Assembly: GCF_029633825.1 (NCBI RefSeq)
Contig: NZ_CP090640.1
Location: 124,001-188,000, forward strand
Reading direction: 5' to 3'
DNA from: Burkholderia contaminans
GTDB taxonomy: Bacteria > Pseudomonadota > Gammaproteobacteria > Burkholderiales > Burkholderiaceae
DNA: 64,000 nt
Position numbers and translations under genes: made by a program. Positions within the stretch are counted from its first letter, which is position 1. Each line of letters opens with the position of its first letter. The notes under the pieces were generated by a model. That model saw nothing but the letters and a program-made list of their open reading frames with translations. It did not search any database and was not told where the DNA came from. Shown piece after piece: positions 9,773 through 18,832 of the stretch.

Positions 9773-10690
9773 TCAGATCGCGAACGAGGTGTCGCGTGCG
9801 CCGGTCGTTTCTTTCAAGGCTTTCACCCACTTGCGCGCGGGCAGCTTCAACGTGTCCTCGATCAGCTTCGCGCGTTCGTCGAGCTGCGCGAACGACACGT
9901 CGAGCGCGGGGCCCGAGAACGCGATCGCGATCCGGTTGCCGTCATGCACTTCCGGCAGCGCGATCACGCGGTGATCGAACGCCGCGTTCAGGTGCTTCAT
10001 GTTGCGCACGAAGCTCGGATGATCGCCGAACAGGTTGATCGTCGCGATGCCCGCGTCGGCGAGGCAGCCGCGCACCGCGCGGTAGAACGTGACACTGTCG
10101 AGCACGGGGCCGCGCGCGGTCGCGTCGTACAGGTCGATCTGGATCGCGCCCGTCGTGCCGCGGTTGGCCGGATCGTTGACGAAATCCCACGCGTCGGCTT
10201 CATGCACGGCGAGACGTGCATCGTCGGGCGGCAGCGCGAACATCGTGCGCGCGGCGACGATCACGGCCGGGTTCAGCTCGACGGCCTCGACCTTCGCGTG
10301 CGACAGGAAGCGGTGCGCAAACTTGGTCAGCGCGCCGGTGCCGAGCCCGAGCTGGACGATCCGCTCGGGCGTTTCGAGGAACAGCAGCCACGCCATCATC
10401 TGCTGTGCGTACTCGAGCTCGATATGCAGCGGCTTCGAGATCCGCATCGCGCCCTGTACCCACTCGGTGCCGAAGTGCAGGAAGCGCACGCCGCCCTCTT
10501 CCGAGAACGTGACGGGTGCGAAGCGCGGCTTGCGCGGCGCTTCGAGCACCGGCACGTCGTCGTGTTCGTCGATCTCCGGACGGCGCTTCACGCGCGGCGG
10601 GTGGAGTTTTTCGGAGCCGTTGTACGCGGACGGCTTGCTGCGCTTGGACGCGCGCGCCTCGGCGGACGCGCGCTTGATCAGTCGGGTCAT
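9773..10690 (-). CDS. Spermidine-synthase-like methyltransferase-fold protein
   Basis: A 305-residue protein with an SAM-type Rossmann fold: the glycine loop VQLGLGTGALTKF and the acidic VEAVELNPAVI strand mark the nucleotide pocket, followed by AVHEADAWDFV and IQIDLYDATARG. This is the SpeE-like fold, but a basic, probably disordered N-terminal extension of about 45 residues replaces the usual beta-hairpin tetramerisation region, and no polyamine gene is nearby. It may be an aminopropyltransferase or an orphan member. ATG 10690 is the first Met consistent with the body of the protein. Confidence 0.75.
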   Translation of the reverse strand: MTRLIKRASAEARASKRSKPSAYNGSEKLHPPRVKRRPEIDEHDDVPVLEAPRKPRFAPVTFSEEGGVRFLHFGTEWVQGAMRISKPLHIELEYAQQMMAWLLFLETPERIVQLGLGTGALTKFAHRFLSHAKVEAVELNPAVIVAARTMFALPPDDARLAVHEADAWDFVNDPANRGTTGAIQIDLYDATARGPVLDSVTFYRAVRGCLADAGIATINLFGDHPSFVRNMKHLNAAFDHRVIALPEVHDGNRIAIAFSGPALDVSFAQLDERAKLIEDTLKLPARKWVKALKETTGARDTSFAI

Positions 10691-10833
10691 GTGTGAATCT
10701 CGCTGGGTGAAGCTGGTTTTAGCGGACGAGAGGATAGCATTGGCGGAGGATGGCGGCCGCGAGACGCGCCCGACTGCACCCAACTCCGAATCCCCCTGGC
10801 GATACATGGCATTCATTGCTCGAAGGAGAAAAC

Positions 10834-11088
10834 ATGACACCGAACGACAGGAAGATCTGGTTTCCGGCGAAACGCTCCGGCTGGGGATGGGGATTGCCCG
10901 TCGCTTGGCAAGGCTGGGTCGTGCTGCTGCTGTTTGCGATCGGGGTAGTTGCAACTGCGCGGCTGGTGCCGCCGCACCGATCGCCGCTTGCATTCGGCGC
11001 CTGTATCGCGGTGTTGATCGTGCTGCTGACGGTCGTTTGCTGGCTCAAGGGCGAGAAGCCCGTGTGGAGACGGGGCAAGAACGAATAA
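10834..11088 (+). CDS. Small two-helix membrane protein of unknown function
   Basis: This 84-residue protein has two hydrophobic segments (about 26-44 and 53-69), an amphipathic aromatic N-terminus (WGWGLPVAWQGW) and a basic C-terminus. ATG 10834 follows GAAGGAG with 6-nt spacing, which favours this start over the longer frame. I do not recognise the family. It is between a divergent SpeE-like gene and a secreted-protein gene. Confidence 0.65.
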   Translation: MTPNDRKIWFPAKRSGWGWGLPVAWQGWVVLLLFAIGVVATARLVPPHRSPLAFGACIAVLIVLLTVVCWLKGEKPVWRRGKNE

Positions 11089-11333
11089 GCATCACGCGAT
11101 GCGGGCGCATTATGCAAATTGCGCCTCGGGCCCATCGGTCCGTCCAATTCCGAGTGGCACATCAGAGTCGCATTCGCCGCCTGCCCAGGCGTTTCCGGCG
11201 GCACGATCCGTGATTCCCCGGATCGGCCGATCCTGTACTGTCTCCATCTGATTGCGCATAATCAAATCACGCAACGGCCCACGTCGGTACGGCCCACGAT
11301 CCATAGTGCAATAGAGACAAGCGAGGTCTTGCC

Positions 11334-12089
11334 ATGACATACGCATTCAGCGCGGCGCTTGTGGCAACGATCAGTGTCGCGGCATTCTTGCTGCCGGGCA
11401 GCGCACGGGCCCAGGCAACATCATCGACCATGCAGGCTGCTTCCGCGACAGGCGTCGATGCGGGCTGGATCAAGGGCAAATGGCAGGTCAGCGTCGCGGG
11501 CGAGGCGACGGTGCGCACGCTCGACGTTGCCAACCTTCAGGCAAAAGACGGTTTGACGTACACGCTCGATGCGACGTACGGCGTGACGGATACTCAATTG
11601 CAGCCGATCGCTGCCGAACTGCATCGAGCCGACGGCAAATGGACGATCGCCATCACGACTCAGATCAGTGCGGCAATATCCGCCGAATCCTCCGACCAAA
11701 AGGCATTCTCCGGCACGATCACGTACAAGAACGGCATCAGCAAGCCGCTGACGATCGTCATGGCGAATACGGCTCGCCATTGGCTGAGTCATGACGAAGT
11801 CGCGGCCATGCTGATCGGCAAGCGCGTGACCTTCGTACGCCTTCGCGATGGTACCGAGGTGACCTGGCAGCTCGACGATAGCGGCATGCTTTACGCACAC
11901 AACAGCAAGGGGCAGAGCGACAACGCACGCTGGCAACTGAGTCCGCAGGGCGAGCTCTGCCTGACGTGGAAAGGAAACTCGGGGGACGGGTGCCTGTATG
12001 CCTTCCGCGACGGCGACAACGGCTCCGTGATGTTCGCGCCGCAGAAGAATTCGGTATCGCAACCTTGGTCGAAGGTCGTGTCACCGTGA
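11334..12089 (+). CDS. Secreted protein of unknown function
   Basis: The 251-residue precursor has a signal peptide ending SARAQA near residue 27. The mature part is rich in beta-strand-like alternation and polar residues; the region from about 164 (AAMLIGKRVTFVRLRDGTEV) to the end, with paired Cys in ELCLTWKGNSGDGCLYAF, recalls small periplasmic DUF995-like domains, though I am not certain. Lower GC than the neighbours in its leader (11089-11333) is noticeable but mild. Confidence 0.65.
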   Translation: MTYAFSAALVATISVAAFLLPGSARAQATSSTMQAASATGVDAGWIKGKWQVSVAGEATVRTLDVANLQAKDGLTYTLDATYGVTDTQLQPIAAELHRADGKWTIAITTQISAAISAESSDQKAFSGTITYKNGISKPLTIVMANTARHWLSHDEVAAMLIGKRVTFVRLRDGTEVTWQLDDSGMLYAHNSKGQSDNARWQLSPQGELCLTWKGNSGDGCLYAFRDGDNGSVMFAPQKNSVSQPWSKVVSP

Positions 12090-12181
12090 ATGAAGTGGCG
12101 CACCGGCGTGACGCGGCACCAGCGGGCAAAGTGGGGCCCCGGTGCGCCCCCTTCGGATCATGTCGCTTCGAAGAATTGCGG

Positions 12182-12658
12182 TCAGAAAGGAATCGCTCGC
12201 CACTGCGCGAGCTTCTGCTCGAACGTCAGCATGGCATTCGCCGGGCTCGACGAAGGCAGCACGAGCGTGTCGTACCCCGCCGCGCCGATCACCTCCGCAA
12301 ACCGCCCCGCCCTCTTGCCGTTGAAACACACGCGCTTGAGCAACGGTGCATGCTCGCGCAACGACGCGAAATCGTTCGGCTTCGCATGCCGGATCGCCGA
12401 ATCGAGGCTGCCCTCGCGATGGCACGCGGCCAATACATCCCAGATCCCGATCCCGTGCGACAGCACACGCTCGAGCCGCGCGTCGTACGCGAACTCGTGC
12501 AGCCCGTGCTCGCCGAGCACCGCACCCAACAATCGCCAGAACTGGTTGCGCGGATGCGCGTAATACTGCGCGGCATCGAGCGACGCCTCGCCCGGAAAAC
12601 TGCCGAGGATCATCGTGTGCGTATTCGGCGCGACGACCGGCGGAAAGCCTTGCAGCAT
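12182..12658 (-). CDS. Hypoxanthine/uracil-DNA glycosylase-family protein
   Basis: A 158-residue protein of the UDG superfamily (Mug/hypoxanthine-DNA glycosylase type). Motif 1 is the start region MILGSFPGEASL, with YYAHPRNQFWRLL next, and the C-terminal motif is LPSSSPANAM. It removes deaminated bases from DNA. Start ATG 12658 overlaps the TGA of ubiC by one base (TGATG), so it is translationally coupled to ubiC. Confidence 0.85.
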   Translation of the reverse strand: MLQGFPPVVAPNTHTMILGSFPGEASLDAAQYYAHPRNQFWRLLGAVLGEHGLHEFAYDARLERVLSHGIGIWDVLAACHREGSLDSAIRHAKPNDFASLREHAPLLKRVCFNGKRAGRFAEVIGAAGYDTLVLPSSSPANAMLTFEQKLAQWRAIPF

Positions 12659-13254
12659 CACACTGCTCCGCGCGGCCCGACGGATCCCGGCCCGTCGCCG
12701 TGCGCATCGAGATGGCGCCACAGCGCCGGCAGCATGCACTCGGTGACCATCAACGGCTTGCCGTGACGCTGGAACACCGAGCGCCGCGCGGCGAACGAAT
12801 GCGGCGCGCGCGCCCCGCCAAGCGCATGGGTCGCCAGCGCATACAGCGGATGGCCGGCGATCACGCGCCGGCTGACGAGCGCCGAACGCTCGACCTGCGG
12901 ATCGCTGTACAACAATTCCGCCAGCGGCCGCGTGCGCAGCCGCCGCATCGCCTGCCACACGCCTTTGCTCGCCGCGAGCGGCGCGATGCTGTGCGCGGCG
13001 ACGAACGGCGTGCCGTCGACCGACAGGATCACCTCGCGCACCCACATCGGTGCGCGCGGCGCACTGGCGAGCGCGTCCGGCTCGTCGAACCACGGGCAGT
13101 CGACGGCCTCGCGCGTCACACGCACATTCACGCGGCCGAGCCGCGCGAGGTGCGCGGTGAGCGATCCGCCGCGCGTCAGCCAGTCGCGCTGGTCGAGCGT
13201 GCAGCCAGGCCGCGGCGTCTCGCGCCAGCCGGCCTGACCGCCGTCGAATCGCAT
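12658..13254 (-). CDS. ubiC: Chorismate lyase (chorismate-pyruvate lyase)
   Basis: This 198-residue enzyme converts chorismate to 4-hydroxybenzoate and pyruvate, the first committed step to ubiquinone. Recognisable UbiC parts are [24 protein letters not shown], the SALVSRRV segment and the C-terminal MVTECMLP with its conserved Glu. ATG 13254 matches the family start; a GTG at 13266 overlapping the htpG stop (GTGA) would add four residues and is the alternative. The gene follows htpG closely and is probably cotranscribed with it. Confidence 0.9.
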   Translation of the reverse strand: MRFDGGQAGWRETPRPGCTLDQRDWLTRGGSLTAHLARLGRVNVRVTREAVDCPWFDEPDALASAPRAPMWVREVILSVDGTPFVAAHSIAPLAASKGVWQAMRRLRTRPLAELLYSDPQVERSALVSRRVIAGHPLYALATHALGGARAPHSFAARRSVFQRHGKPLMVTECMLPALWRHLDAHGDGPGSVGPRGAV

Positions 13255-13262
13255 CCGCGCGT

Positions 13263-15161
13263 TCACGCGGCGCGCGACAGCAGCAGCGCGTTGGTCCGCT
13301 TCACGAAGCTTGCCGGATCGTCGAGCATGCCGCCTTCGGCGAGCAGTGCCTGATCGAACAGCAGGTGGCACCAGTCGCCGAAATCGGCGCTGTCGGCGTT
13401 CAGTTGCTTCACGAGCGCGTGCTCCGGGTTGATCTCGAGGATCGGCTGCATCGCCGGCGCGTTCTGGCCGGCCGCCTTCAGCATGCGCTGCAGGTAGCCG
13501 CTCATGTCGTTGTCGTCGGCAACGAGGCACGACGGCGAATCGGTCAGGCGGAACGTGACACGCACTTCCTTCACCTTGTCGCCGAGCGCTTCCTTCATCT
13601 TCTCGACGACCGGCTTGATCGCCTCGCCCGCCTGTTCCTGCGCCTTCTTCTCTTCGTCGTTCAGCTCGCCGAGATCGAGATCGCCACGCGCCACGCTCGC
13701 GAGCGGCTTGCCGACGAATTCGTGCAGGAACGACAGCATCCATTCGTCGACGCGATCGGTCAGCAGCAGCACCTCGACGCCCTTCTTGCGGAACACTTCC
13801 AGGTGCGGGCTGTTCTTCGCGGCCTGCCACGTATCGGCGGTCACGTAGTAGATCTTGCTCTGCTCGGGCTTCATGCGCGACACGTAGTCGGCGAGCGACA
13901 CGTCCTGCGCGTCGGTGTCGCCGTGCGTCGATGCGAAGCGCAGCAGCTTCGCGATGCGCTCGCGGTTCGCGTGATCCTCGCCGAGGCCTTCCTTCAGCAC
14001 CTGGCCGAACGCACCCCAGAACGTCTTGTACTTCTCCTTGCCGGCATCGTCTTCCGCGTTCGCGAGCTCTTCGAGCATCGACAGCGCGCGCTTCGTCACG
14101 CCTTCGCGGATCGCCTTCACGTCGCGGCTTTCCTGCAGGATTTCACGCGACACGTTCAGCGGCAGGTCGGCCGAGTCGACGACGCCCTTCACGAAACGCA
14201 GGTACTGCGGCAGCAGCTGCTCGGCGTCGTCCATGATGAACACGCGCTTCACGTACAGCTTCAGGCCGCCGCGGTAGTCGCGGTTCCACAGGTCGAACGG
14301 CGCGTGCGCCGGGACGAACAGCAGCTGCGTGTATTCGCTGCGACCTTCGACACGGTTATGCGTCCACGTGAGCGGATCCTGGTGATCGTGCGCGATGTGC
14401 TGGTAGAACTGCGTGTACTGCTCGTCGGTGACGTCGCTCTTCGAACGCGTCCACAGCGCGCTCGCCTGGTTGACGGTCTCGTCCTCGTCCTTCAGCACCA
14501 TCTCGCCCTTTTCCTGATCCCATTCTTCCTTCTGCATCAGGATCGGCAGCGCGATGTGGTCGGAATACTTCTGGATGATCGACTTAAGGCGATGCGACGA
14601 CAGCAGTTCGTCCTCGCCTTCGCGCAGGTGCAGCGTGATCGTGGTGCCGCGCTGCGCGCGCTCGATCGCGTCGATCGTGAAATCGCCCTCGCCCGCGCTT
14701 TCCCAGCGCACGGCTTCGCTCGCCGGCAGGCCGGCGCGGCGCGTCTCGACGGTGATCTTGTCCGCGACGATGAAGCCCGAGTAGAAGCCGACGCCGAACT
14801 GGCCGATCAGCGCCGCATCCTTCTGCTGGTCGCCGGACAGCTTCGTGAAGAATTCCTTGGTGCCCGAACGCGCGATTGTGCCGAGGTTCGCGATCGCCTC
14901 GTCGCGGCTCATGCCGATGCCGTTGTCGTCGATCGTGATCGTGCGCGCGGCCTTGTCGTAGCCGATGCGGATGCGCAGGTTCGGATCGTTCTCGTACAGC
15001 GCGTTGTCCGCGAGCCCTTCGAAACGCAGCTTGTCGGCCGCGTCGGACGCATTCGACACCAGTTCGCGCAGGAAAATTTCCTTGTTGCTGTAGAGCGAAT
15101 GGATCATCAGGTGGAGGAGTTGCTTGACCTCTGCCTGAAAGCTCATCGTTTCGTGTGCCAT
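13263..15161 (-). CDS. htpG: Hsp90-family chaperone HtpG
   Basis: The 632-residue cytoplasmic ATP-dependent chaperone has the GHKL ATP pocket at its N-terminus: E33/N37 in [15 protein letters not shown] at 78-84 and GQFGVGFYS at 120-128. Middle and C-terminal Hsp90 domains follow at full length. It is preceded by a near-consensus sigma-32 promoter at 15272-15299, giving a leader of about 100 nt. Downstream ubiC begins 8 nt after the stop, so heat-shock transcripts may read into ubiC and the glycosylase gene. Confidence 0.98.
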   Translation of the reverse strand: MAHETMSFQAEVKQLLHLMIHSLYSNKEIFLRELVSNASDAADKLRFEGLADNALYENDPNLRIRIGYDKAARTITIDDNGIGMSRDEAIANLGTIARSGTKEFFTKLSGDQQKDAALIGQFGVGFYSGFIVADKITVETRRAGLPASEAVRWESAGEGDFTIDAIERAQRGTTITLHLREGEDELLSSHRLKSIIQKYSDHIALPILMQKEEWDQEKGEMVLKDEDETVNQASALWTRSKSDVTDEQYTQFYQHIAHDHQDPLTWTHNRVEGRSEYTQLLFVPAHAPFDLWNRDYRGGLKLYVKRVFIMDDAEQLLPQYLRFVKGVVDSADLPLNVSREILQESRDVKAIREGVTKRALSMLEELANAEDDAGKEKYKTFWGAFGQVLKEGLGEDHANRERIAKLLRFASTHGDTDAQDVSLADYVSRMKPEQSKIYYVTADTWQAAKNSPHLEVFRKKGVEVLLLTDRVDEWMLSFLHEFVGKPLASVARGDLDLGELNDEEKKAQEQAGEAIKPVVEKMKEALGDKVKEVRVTFRLTDSPSCLVADDNDMSGYLQRMLKAAGQNAPAMQPILEINPEHALVKQLNADSADFGDWCHLLFDQALLAEGGMLDDPASFVKRTNALLLSRAA

Positions 15162-15271
15162 GGATGCTGTTTCCTCTTACTTGAACTGGAAAGGGGTGAC
15201 GCCGGCGCCCGGCGCGCGATGCCGGCGGACCCATGAAGGACGACCGCCTGGCGCCAGCGGTTTGCGCGCGT

Positions 15272-15299
15272 ATCTGGGGACGGCGCGCGGCATTTCAAG
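15272..15299 (-). promoter_or_regulatory. Sigma-32 (RpoH) heat-shock promoter of htpG
   Basis: On the minus strand CTTGAAA (15299-15293), a 13-nt spacer, then CCCCAGAT (15279-15272). The established RpoH consensus is CTTGAAA-N11-16-CCCCATnT, so this matches at all but one informative base. Transcription would start near 15265. Confidence 0.85.
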
Positions 15300-15319
15300 A
15301 GCCGGCCTGCCGCGCCGCG

Positions 15320-16780
15320 TCACGACGCGCGCCGCACCGCCGAATCGATATAGCGCGCGAGCAGCCCGGGGAGCGCCGGATCGCCGCAATTCGCGACGTT
15401 GAAGCGCATCCACGTGGACGGCGATTGCTGCGGCGAGAACAGGCTGCCCGGCGTCAGCAGGAAGCCGGCTTCGTGCGCGACCGCCGCGAGCGCGTCCGAA
15501 TCGACGCCCGTGTCGGCCCACAGGAACATCCCGGCCGCCGGCATCGTGAAGAGCCCGAGCCCCGTGCGCTCGAGCATCCGCGCGGTCTTGTCGCGCACGC
15601 CGTCGAGCCGCGCGCGCAGCCGCTCGACGTGGCGCCGGTAATGCCCTTCGGTCAGGATCTTGTACAGCACGCGCTCGTTGAGCTCGGGTGTCGTCATCCC
15701 GACCAGCATCTTCTGGTCGGTGACCGCCTTCGCGATCTCCGGCGCGCAGGCCACGTAGCCGACCCGCAGGTTCGCCGCGAGCGTCTTCGAATAGCTGCCG
15801 AGATAGATCACGCGCTTCAACTGGTCGAGGCTTGCGAGGCGCGTGGCCGGATAGCTGGGCGGGCACAGGTCGCCGTACACGTCGTCCTCGACGACGAGGA
15901 AATCGTAGGCCTCCGCGAGCTTCAGGATCCGGAACGCCTGCGCGGCCGACAGCGACGTGCCGGTCGGGTTCTGCAGCACCGAATTGATCACGAGCATCTT
16001 CGGCCGCCACATCTGCACCAGGGTTTCGAGCGCGTCGAGGTCGGGGCCGTCGGGCGTGTACGGCATCCCGACCAGCTGCGCGCCCTGCGCCGCAAAGCGG
16101 CCGAACATCTGGAACCACGCGGGATCGCCGACGATCACCGCATCGCCCGGCCGCATGTAGATCCGCGAGATCAGGTCGATCGCCTGCGTGATGCCGGACA
16201 CCAGCACGATCTGTTCGGGCTTCGCGCCGATCTCGACTTCGGCGAGGCGCGTCTGCAGTTGCTGACGCAGCGGCAGGAAGCCCTGCGCGGTGCCGAAGCC
16301 GAGCATCTGTGCGCCCGACTGGCGCCCGAGCGCGCGCAGCGCGCCGGTGATCAGCTCGCCGTCGAGCCAGCGGCCCGGCAGGTAGCCGAGGCCCGGGCCC
16401 TTCTCCGGGCTGACGGTGTGCAGCATGTTGCGCAGCAGCCAGACGACGTCGATCGTGTTGTGCACGGGCGCGGCCTCGGCCACACGGGCGACGCTGTCGG
16501 CCGGCTGCGGGCCGGCGGCCGTGCGCTCGCGCACGTAGAAGCCGGAGCCGCGCCGCGAGTCGAGGTAGCCCTGCGCGACGAGACGCTCGTACGCCTCGAC
16601 GACGGTGAAGCGCGACACGCTCTTGTCGAGCGCGAGCTTGCGGATCGACGGCATCCGCATGCCGGGCCGGAACACGCGCTCGTCGATACGCCGTCGCGCC
16701 CACTGGACAAGCTGGTCGACGAGCGTGAGCGTGGCCGTGTCGTGCGGCGCGGGAATCTGGGCGAGTGGAACGGTGGACAT
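15320..16780 (-). CDS. MocR-type regulator (GntR HTH fused to PLP aminotransferase domain)
   Basis: A 486-residue fusion: a GntR winged helix at about 15-85 (RMPSIRKLALDKSVSRFTV recognition region) and a fold-type I aminotransferase domain with the PLP lysine K332 in YLGSYSKTLAANLR. MocR proteins sense PLP adducts of amino acids or amines. It is divergent from the VOC gene at 17010, and repeats at 16796-16838 look like its operator. ATG 16780 has GGAG 9 nt upstream; a TTG five codons earlier is less likely. Target pathway is inferred from neighbours only. Confidence 0.88.
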   Translation of the reverse strand: MSTVPLAQIPAPHDTATLTLVDQLVQWARRRIDERVFRPGMRMPSIRKLALDKSVSRFTVVEAYERLVAQGYLDSRRGSGFYVRERTAAGPQPADSVARVAEAAPVHNTIDVVWLLRNMLHTVSPEKGPGLGYLPGRWLDGELITGALRALGRQSGAQMLGFGTAQGFLPLRQQLQTRLAEVEIGAKPEQIVLVSGITQAIDLISRIYMRPGDAVIVGDPAWFQMFGRFAAQGAQLVGMPYTPDGPDLDALETLVQMWRPKMLVINSVLQNPTGTSLSAAQAFRILKLAEAYDFLVVEDDVYGDLCPPSYPATRLASLDQLKRVIYLGSYSKTLAANLRVGYVACAPEIAKAVTDQKMLVGMTTPELNERVLYKILTEGHYRRHVERLRARLDGVRDKTARMLERTGLGLFTMPAAGMFLWADTGVDSDALAAVAHEAGFLLTPGSLFSPQQSPSTWMRFNVANCGDPALPGLLARYIDSAVRRAS

Positions 16781-16795
16781 GGGCGGCAGCTCCAA

Positions 16796-16838
16796 CTGTA
16801 CCGAAGGCTATCGCGCCGATTGTACCGTTACTGTGCCG
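16796..16838. promoter_or_regulatory. Direct repeats in the MocR/VOC divergent promoter
   Basis: CTGTACCG (16796), TTGTACCG (16820) and CTGTGCCG (16831) are repeated on the + strand. MocR regulators such as GabR bind direct repeats in divergent promoters, so these are the likely sites. Confidence 0.5.
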
Positions 16839-17009
16839 GTAGCGACGATTACAGTTGACCGGAATGGCGGCCGTGCGGCCACCGTTCCGGCTCCGCCGCA
16901 CCTGGCTCCGTGCCCGCCGCCCCGCATCGCGGCCGGTACGCCGGCCGGTCCGGCTACCCCGGGCGCATCGCCTGCCCACCATGACACTTTCGCTTCCCGA
17001 CCGACGTTC

Positions 17010-17702
17010 ATGCCAGCCCGCTCCCTGACACTCGACCATCTCGTGATCGCCGCGCGCACCCTCGACGAAGGCGTCCGCCATGTCGCCGACGCCCTCGGCA
17101 TCGAACCGGCCGGCGGCGGCCGCCATCCGCTGATGCGGACCCACAATGCGCTGTTCGGCGCGTGGGGCGGGCTCTACCTCGAAGTGATCGCGGTCGATCC
17201 CGACGCGCCGGTGCCGAACGACGGCGCGCAGCCGCCGCGCGCGCGCCTGTTCGGGCTCGACGACCCGGCCATGCACGCGCGGCTCGCGCAGGGCCCGTTT
17301 CTCGCGCACTGGGTCGCGCGCGTCGACCGTCCGCGCCAGCTCGCGCTGTGGCAGCGCCAATACCCGGCGCGCATCCCGCCGATCGTCGCAATGCGGCGCG
17401 GCGACCTGAGTTGGGGCCTCACGGTGCCGGACGACGGCACGTTCCCCGCATGGCAAGGCGCGGGCGACGGCCTCCTGCCGTCGCTGATCCAGTGGGACAG
17501 CGCGCGCCATCCGGCCGAATCGCTGCCGGGCGACGGCGTCGCGCTGAAGGCACTCAAGGGCACCCACCCGCGTGCGGACACGATCCGTGAGCAGCTCGAC
17601 TGGCTCGGCGCCGCCCACCTGCTCGACCTCGACACCGCCGACGGCCCGCCCGCGCTGGTTGCCGAATTCGACACGCCGCAGGGCGCGCACACGCTGCGCT
17701 GA
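17010..17702 (+). CDS. VOC/glyoxalase-like domain protein
   Basis: A 230-residue soluble protein starting SLTLDHLVIAARTLDEG, with HNALFGAWGGLYLEVI and the late strand region typical of the Glyoxalase_3-like subgroup. The His in LDHLV and Glu in YLEVI are candidate metal ligands. Function is unassigned. It is the first gene divergent from the MocR regulator and is followed 56 nt later by an EamA transporter, so a metabolic link with that regulator is plausible. Confidence 0.75.
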   Translation: MPARSLTLDHLVIAARTLDEGVRHVADALGIEPAGGGRHPLMRTHNALFGAWGGLYLEVIAVDPDAPVPNDGAQPPRARLFGLDDPAMHARLAQGPFLAHWVARVDRPRQLALWQRQYPARIPPIVAMRRGDLSWGLTVPDDGTFPAWQGAGDGLLPSLIQWDSARHPAESLPGDGVALKALKGTHPRADTIREQLDWLGAAHLLDLDTADGPPALVAEFDTPQGAHTLR

Positions 17703-17758
17703 ACACCCCGCCCCCCCCTGAACGACACCAATACCGGCAACACGGAGACAACCCTCAC

Positions 17759-18667
17759 ATGAATTCGCGCGAAACCCGGGGCATGCTGCTCGGCCTCATC
17801 GGCGTGATGATCTTCAGCCTGACGCTGCCGATGACGCGGATCGTCGTCTCCGAACTCCATCCGCTGCTCAACGGGCTCGGCCGCGCGCTTGCCGCCGCGG
17901 TACCGGCCGGCCTGCTGCTGTGGTGGCGCCGCGAGCCGCTGCCGACCCGCGCGCAACTGAAAAGCCTCGCGATCACGTCGCTCGGCGTGATCATCGCGTA
18001 CCCGGTGTTCTCCGCGTGGGCGATGAAATCGGTCCCGGCCTCGCACGGCGCGGTGGTCAACGGGCTGCAACCGCTGTTCGTCGCGCTGTATGCGGCCTGG
18101 CTGTCGCACGAGCGGCCGTCGAAGGCGTTCTGGGCCAGCGCGGTGGCCGGCAGCGCGCTCGTGATCGCGTTTGCGCTGCGCGACGGCGGCGGCACCGTGC
18201 AGGCCGGCGACGCGCTGATGCTCGTCGCGGTCGGCATCGGCGCGTTGGGCTATGCGGAAGGCGCGCGCCTCGCGCGCCAGATCGGCGGCTGGCAGGTGAT
18301 CTGCTGGGCGCTCGTCGTGTCCGCGCCGTTCCTCGTGCTGCCGGTCGGCTGGCTCGCGTGGATGCAGCATGCCGCGCATCCGGGCCCGCTCGCGTTGCGC
18401 ACGTGGCTCGCCTTCGGCTACGTGACCCTCTTTTCGCAATTCATCGGCTTTTTCGCGTGGTATGCGGGGCTCGCGATGGGCGGCATCGCGCGCGTCGGCC
18501 AGGTGCAATTGCTGCAGATTTTCTTCACGATCGCCTTTTCCGCGCTGCTGTTCGGCGAAACGGTGACGCCGTCGACGTGGCTGTTCGCAGCCGCGGTGAT
18601 CGCCACCGTGGTGCTCGGGCGCCGCTCGGCGGTCGCCACCGCCGCGCAACCGGCTCGCGCCGGCTGA
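17759..18667 (+). CDS. EamA/DMT-family exporter
   Basis: This 302-residue inner-membrane protein has about ten helices in two EamA repeats; the second ends in the characteristic LLFGETVTPSTWLFAAAVI. RBS CGGAG lies 11 nt before ATG 17759. EamA proteins often export amino acids, and the gene sits between an amino-acid-type MocR regulator and an aminotransferase, which suggests an amino acid or amine substrate. Confidence 0.85.
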   Translation: MNSRETRGMLLGLIGVMIFSLTLPMTRIVVSELHPLLNGLGRALAAAVPAGLLLWWRREPLPTRAQLKSLAITSLGVIIAYPVFSAWAMKSVPASHGAVVNGLQPLFVALYAAWLSHERPSKAFWASAVAGSALVIAFALRDGGGTVQAGDALMLVAVGIGALGYAEGARLARQIGGWQVICWALVVSAPFLVLPVGWLAWMQHAAHPGPLALRTWLAFGYVTLFSQFIGFFAWYAGLAMGGIARVGQVQLLQIFFTIAFSALLFGETVTPSTWLFAAAVIATVVLGRRSAVATAAQPARAG

Positions 18668-18832
18668 ACAGCTGCGCCATAATGGGCGTTTTGCCTGATC
18701 GGTTTGCCTGACTGGCCGTGCCCACCCAGCCGCGAAGGCTCGATCGCGCTCGCGCCCGCCCACCCGGCGGCGTCGAAGCGATTTGCCCGAGCGACCTTTC
18801 TTGACTGACCACGATATCCGAACGAGGAGACT

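Noticed and set aside
16981..17009. Earlier ATG at 16981 as start of the VOC protein
   Set aside because: It is out of frame with the VOC protein; ATG 17010 gives the family N-terminus.
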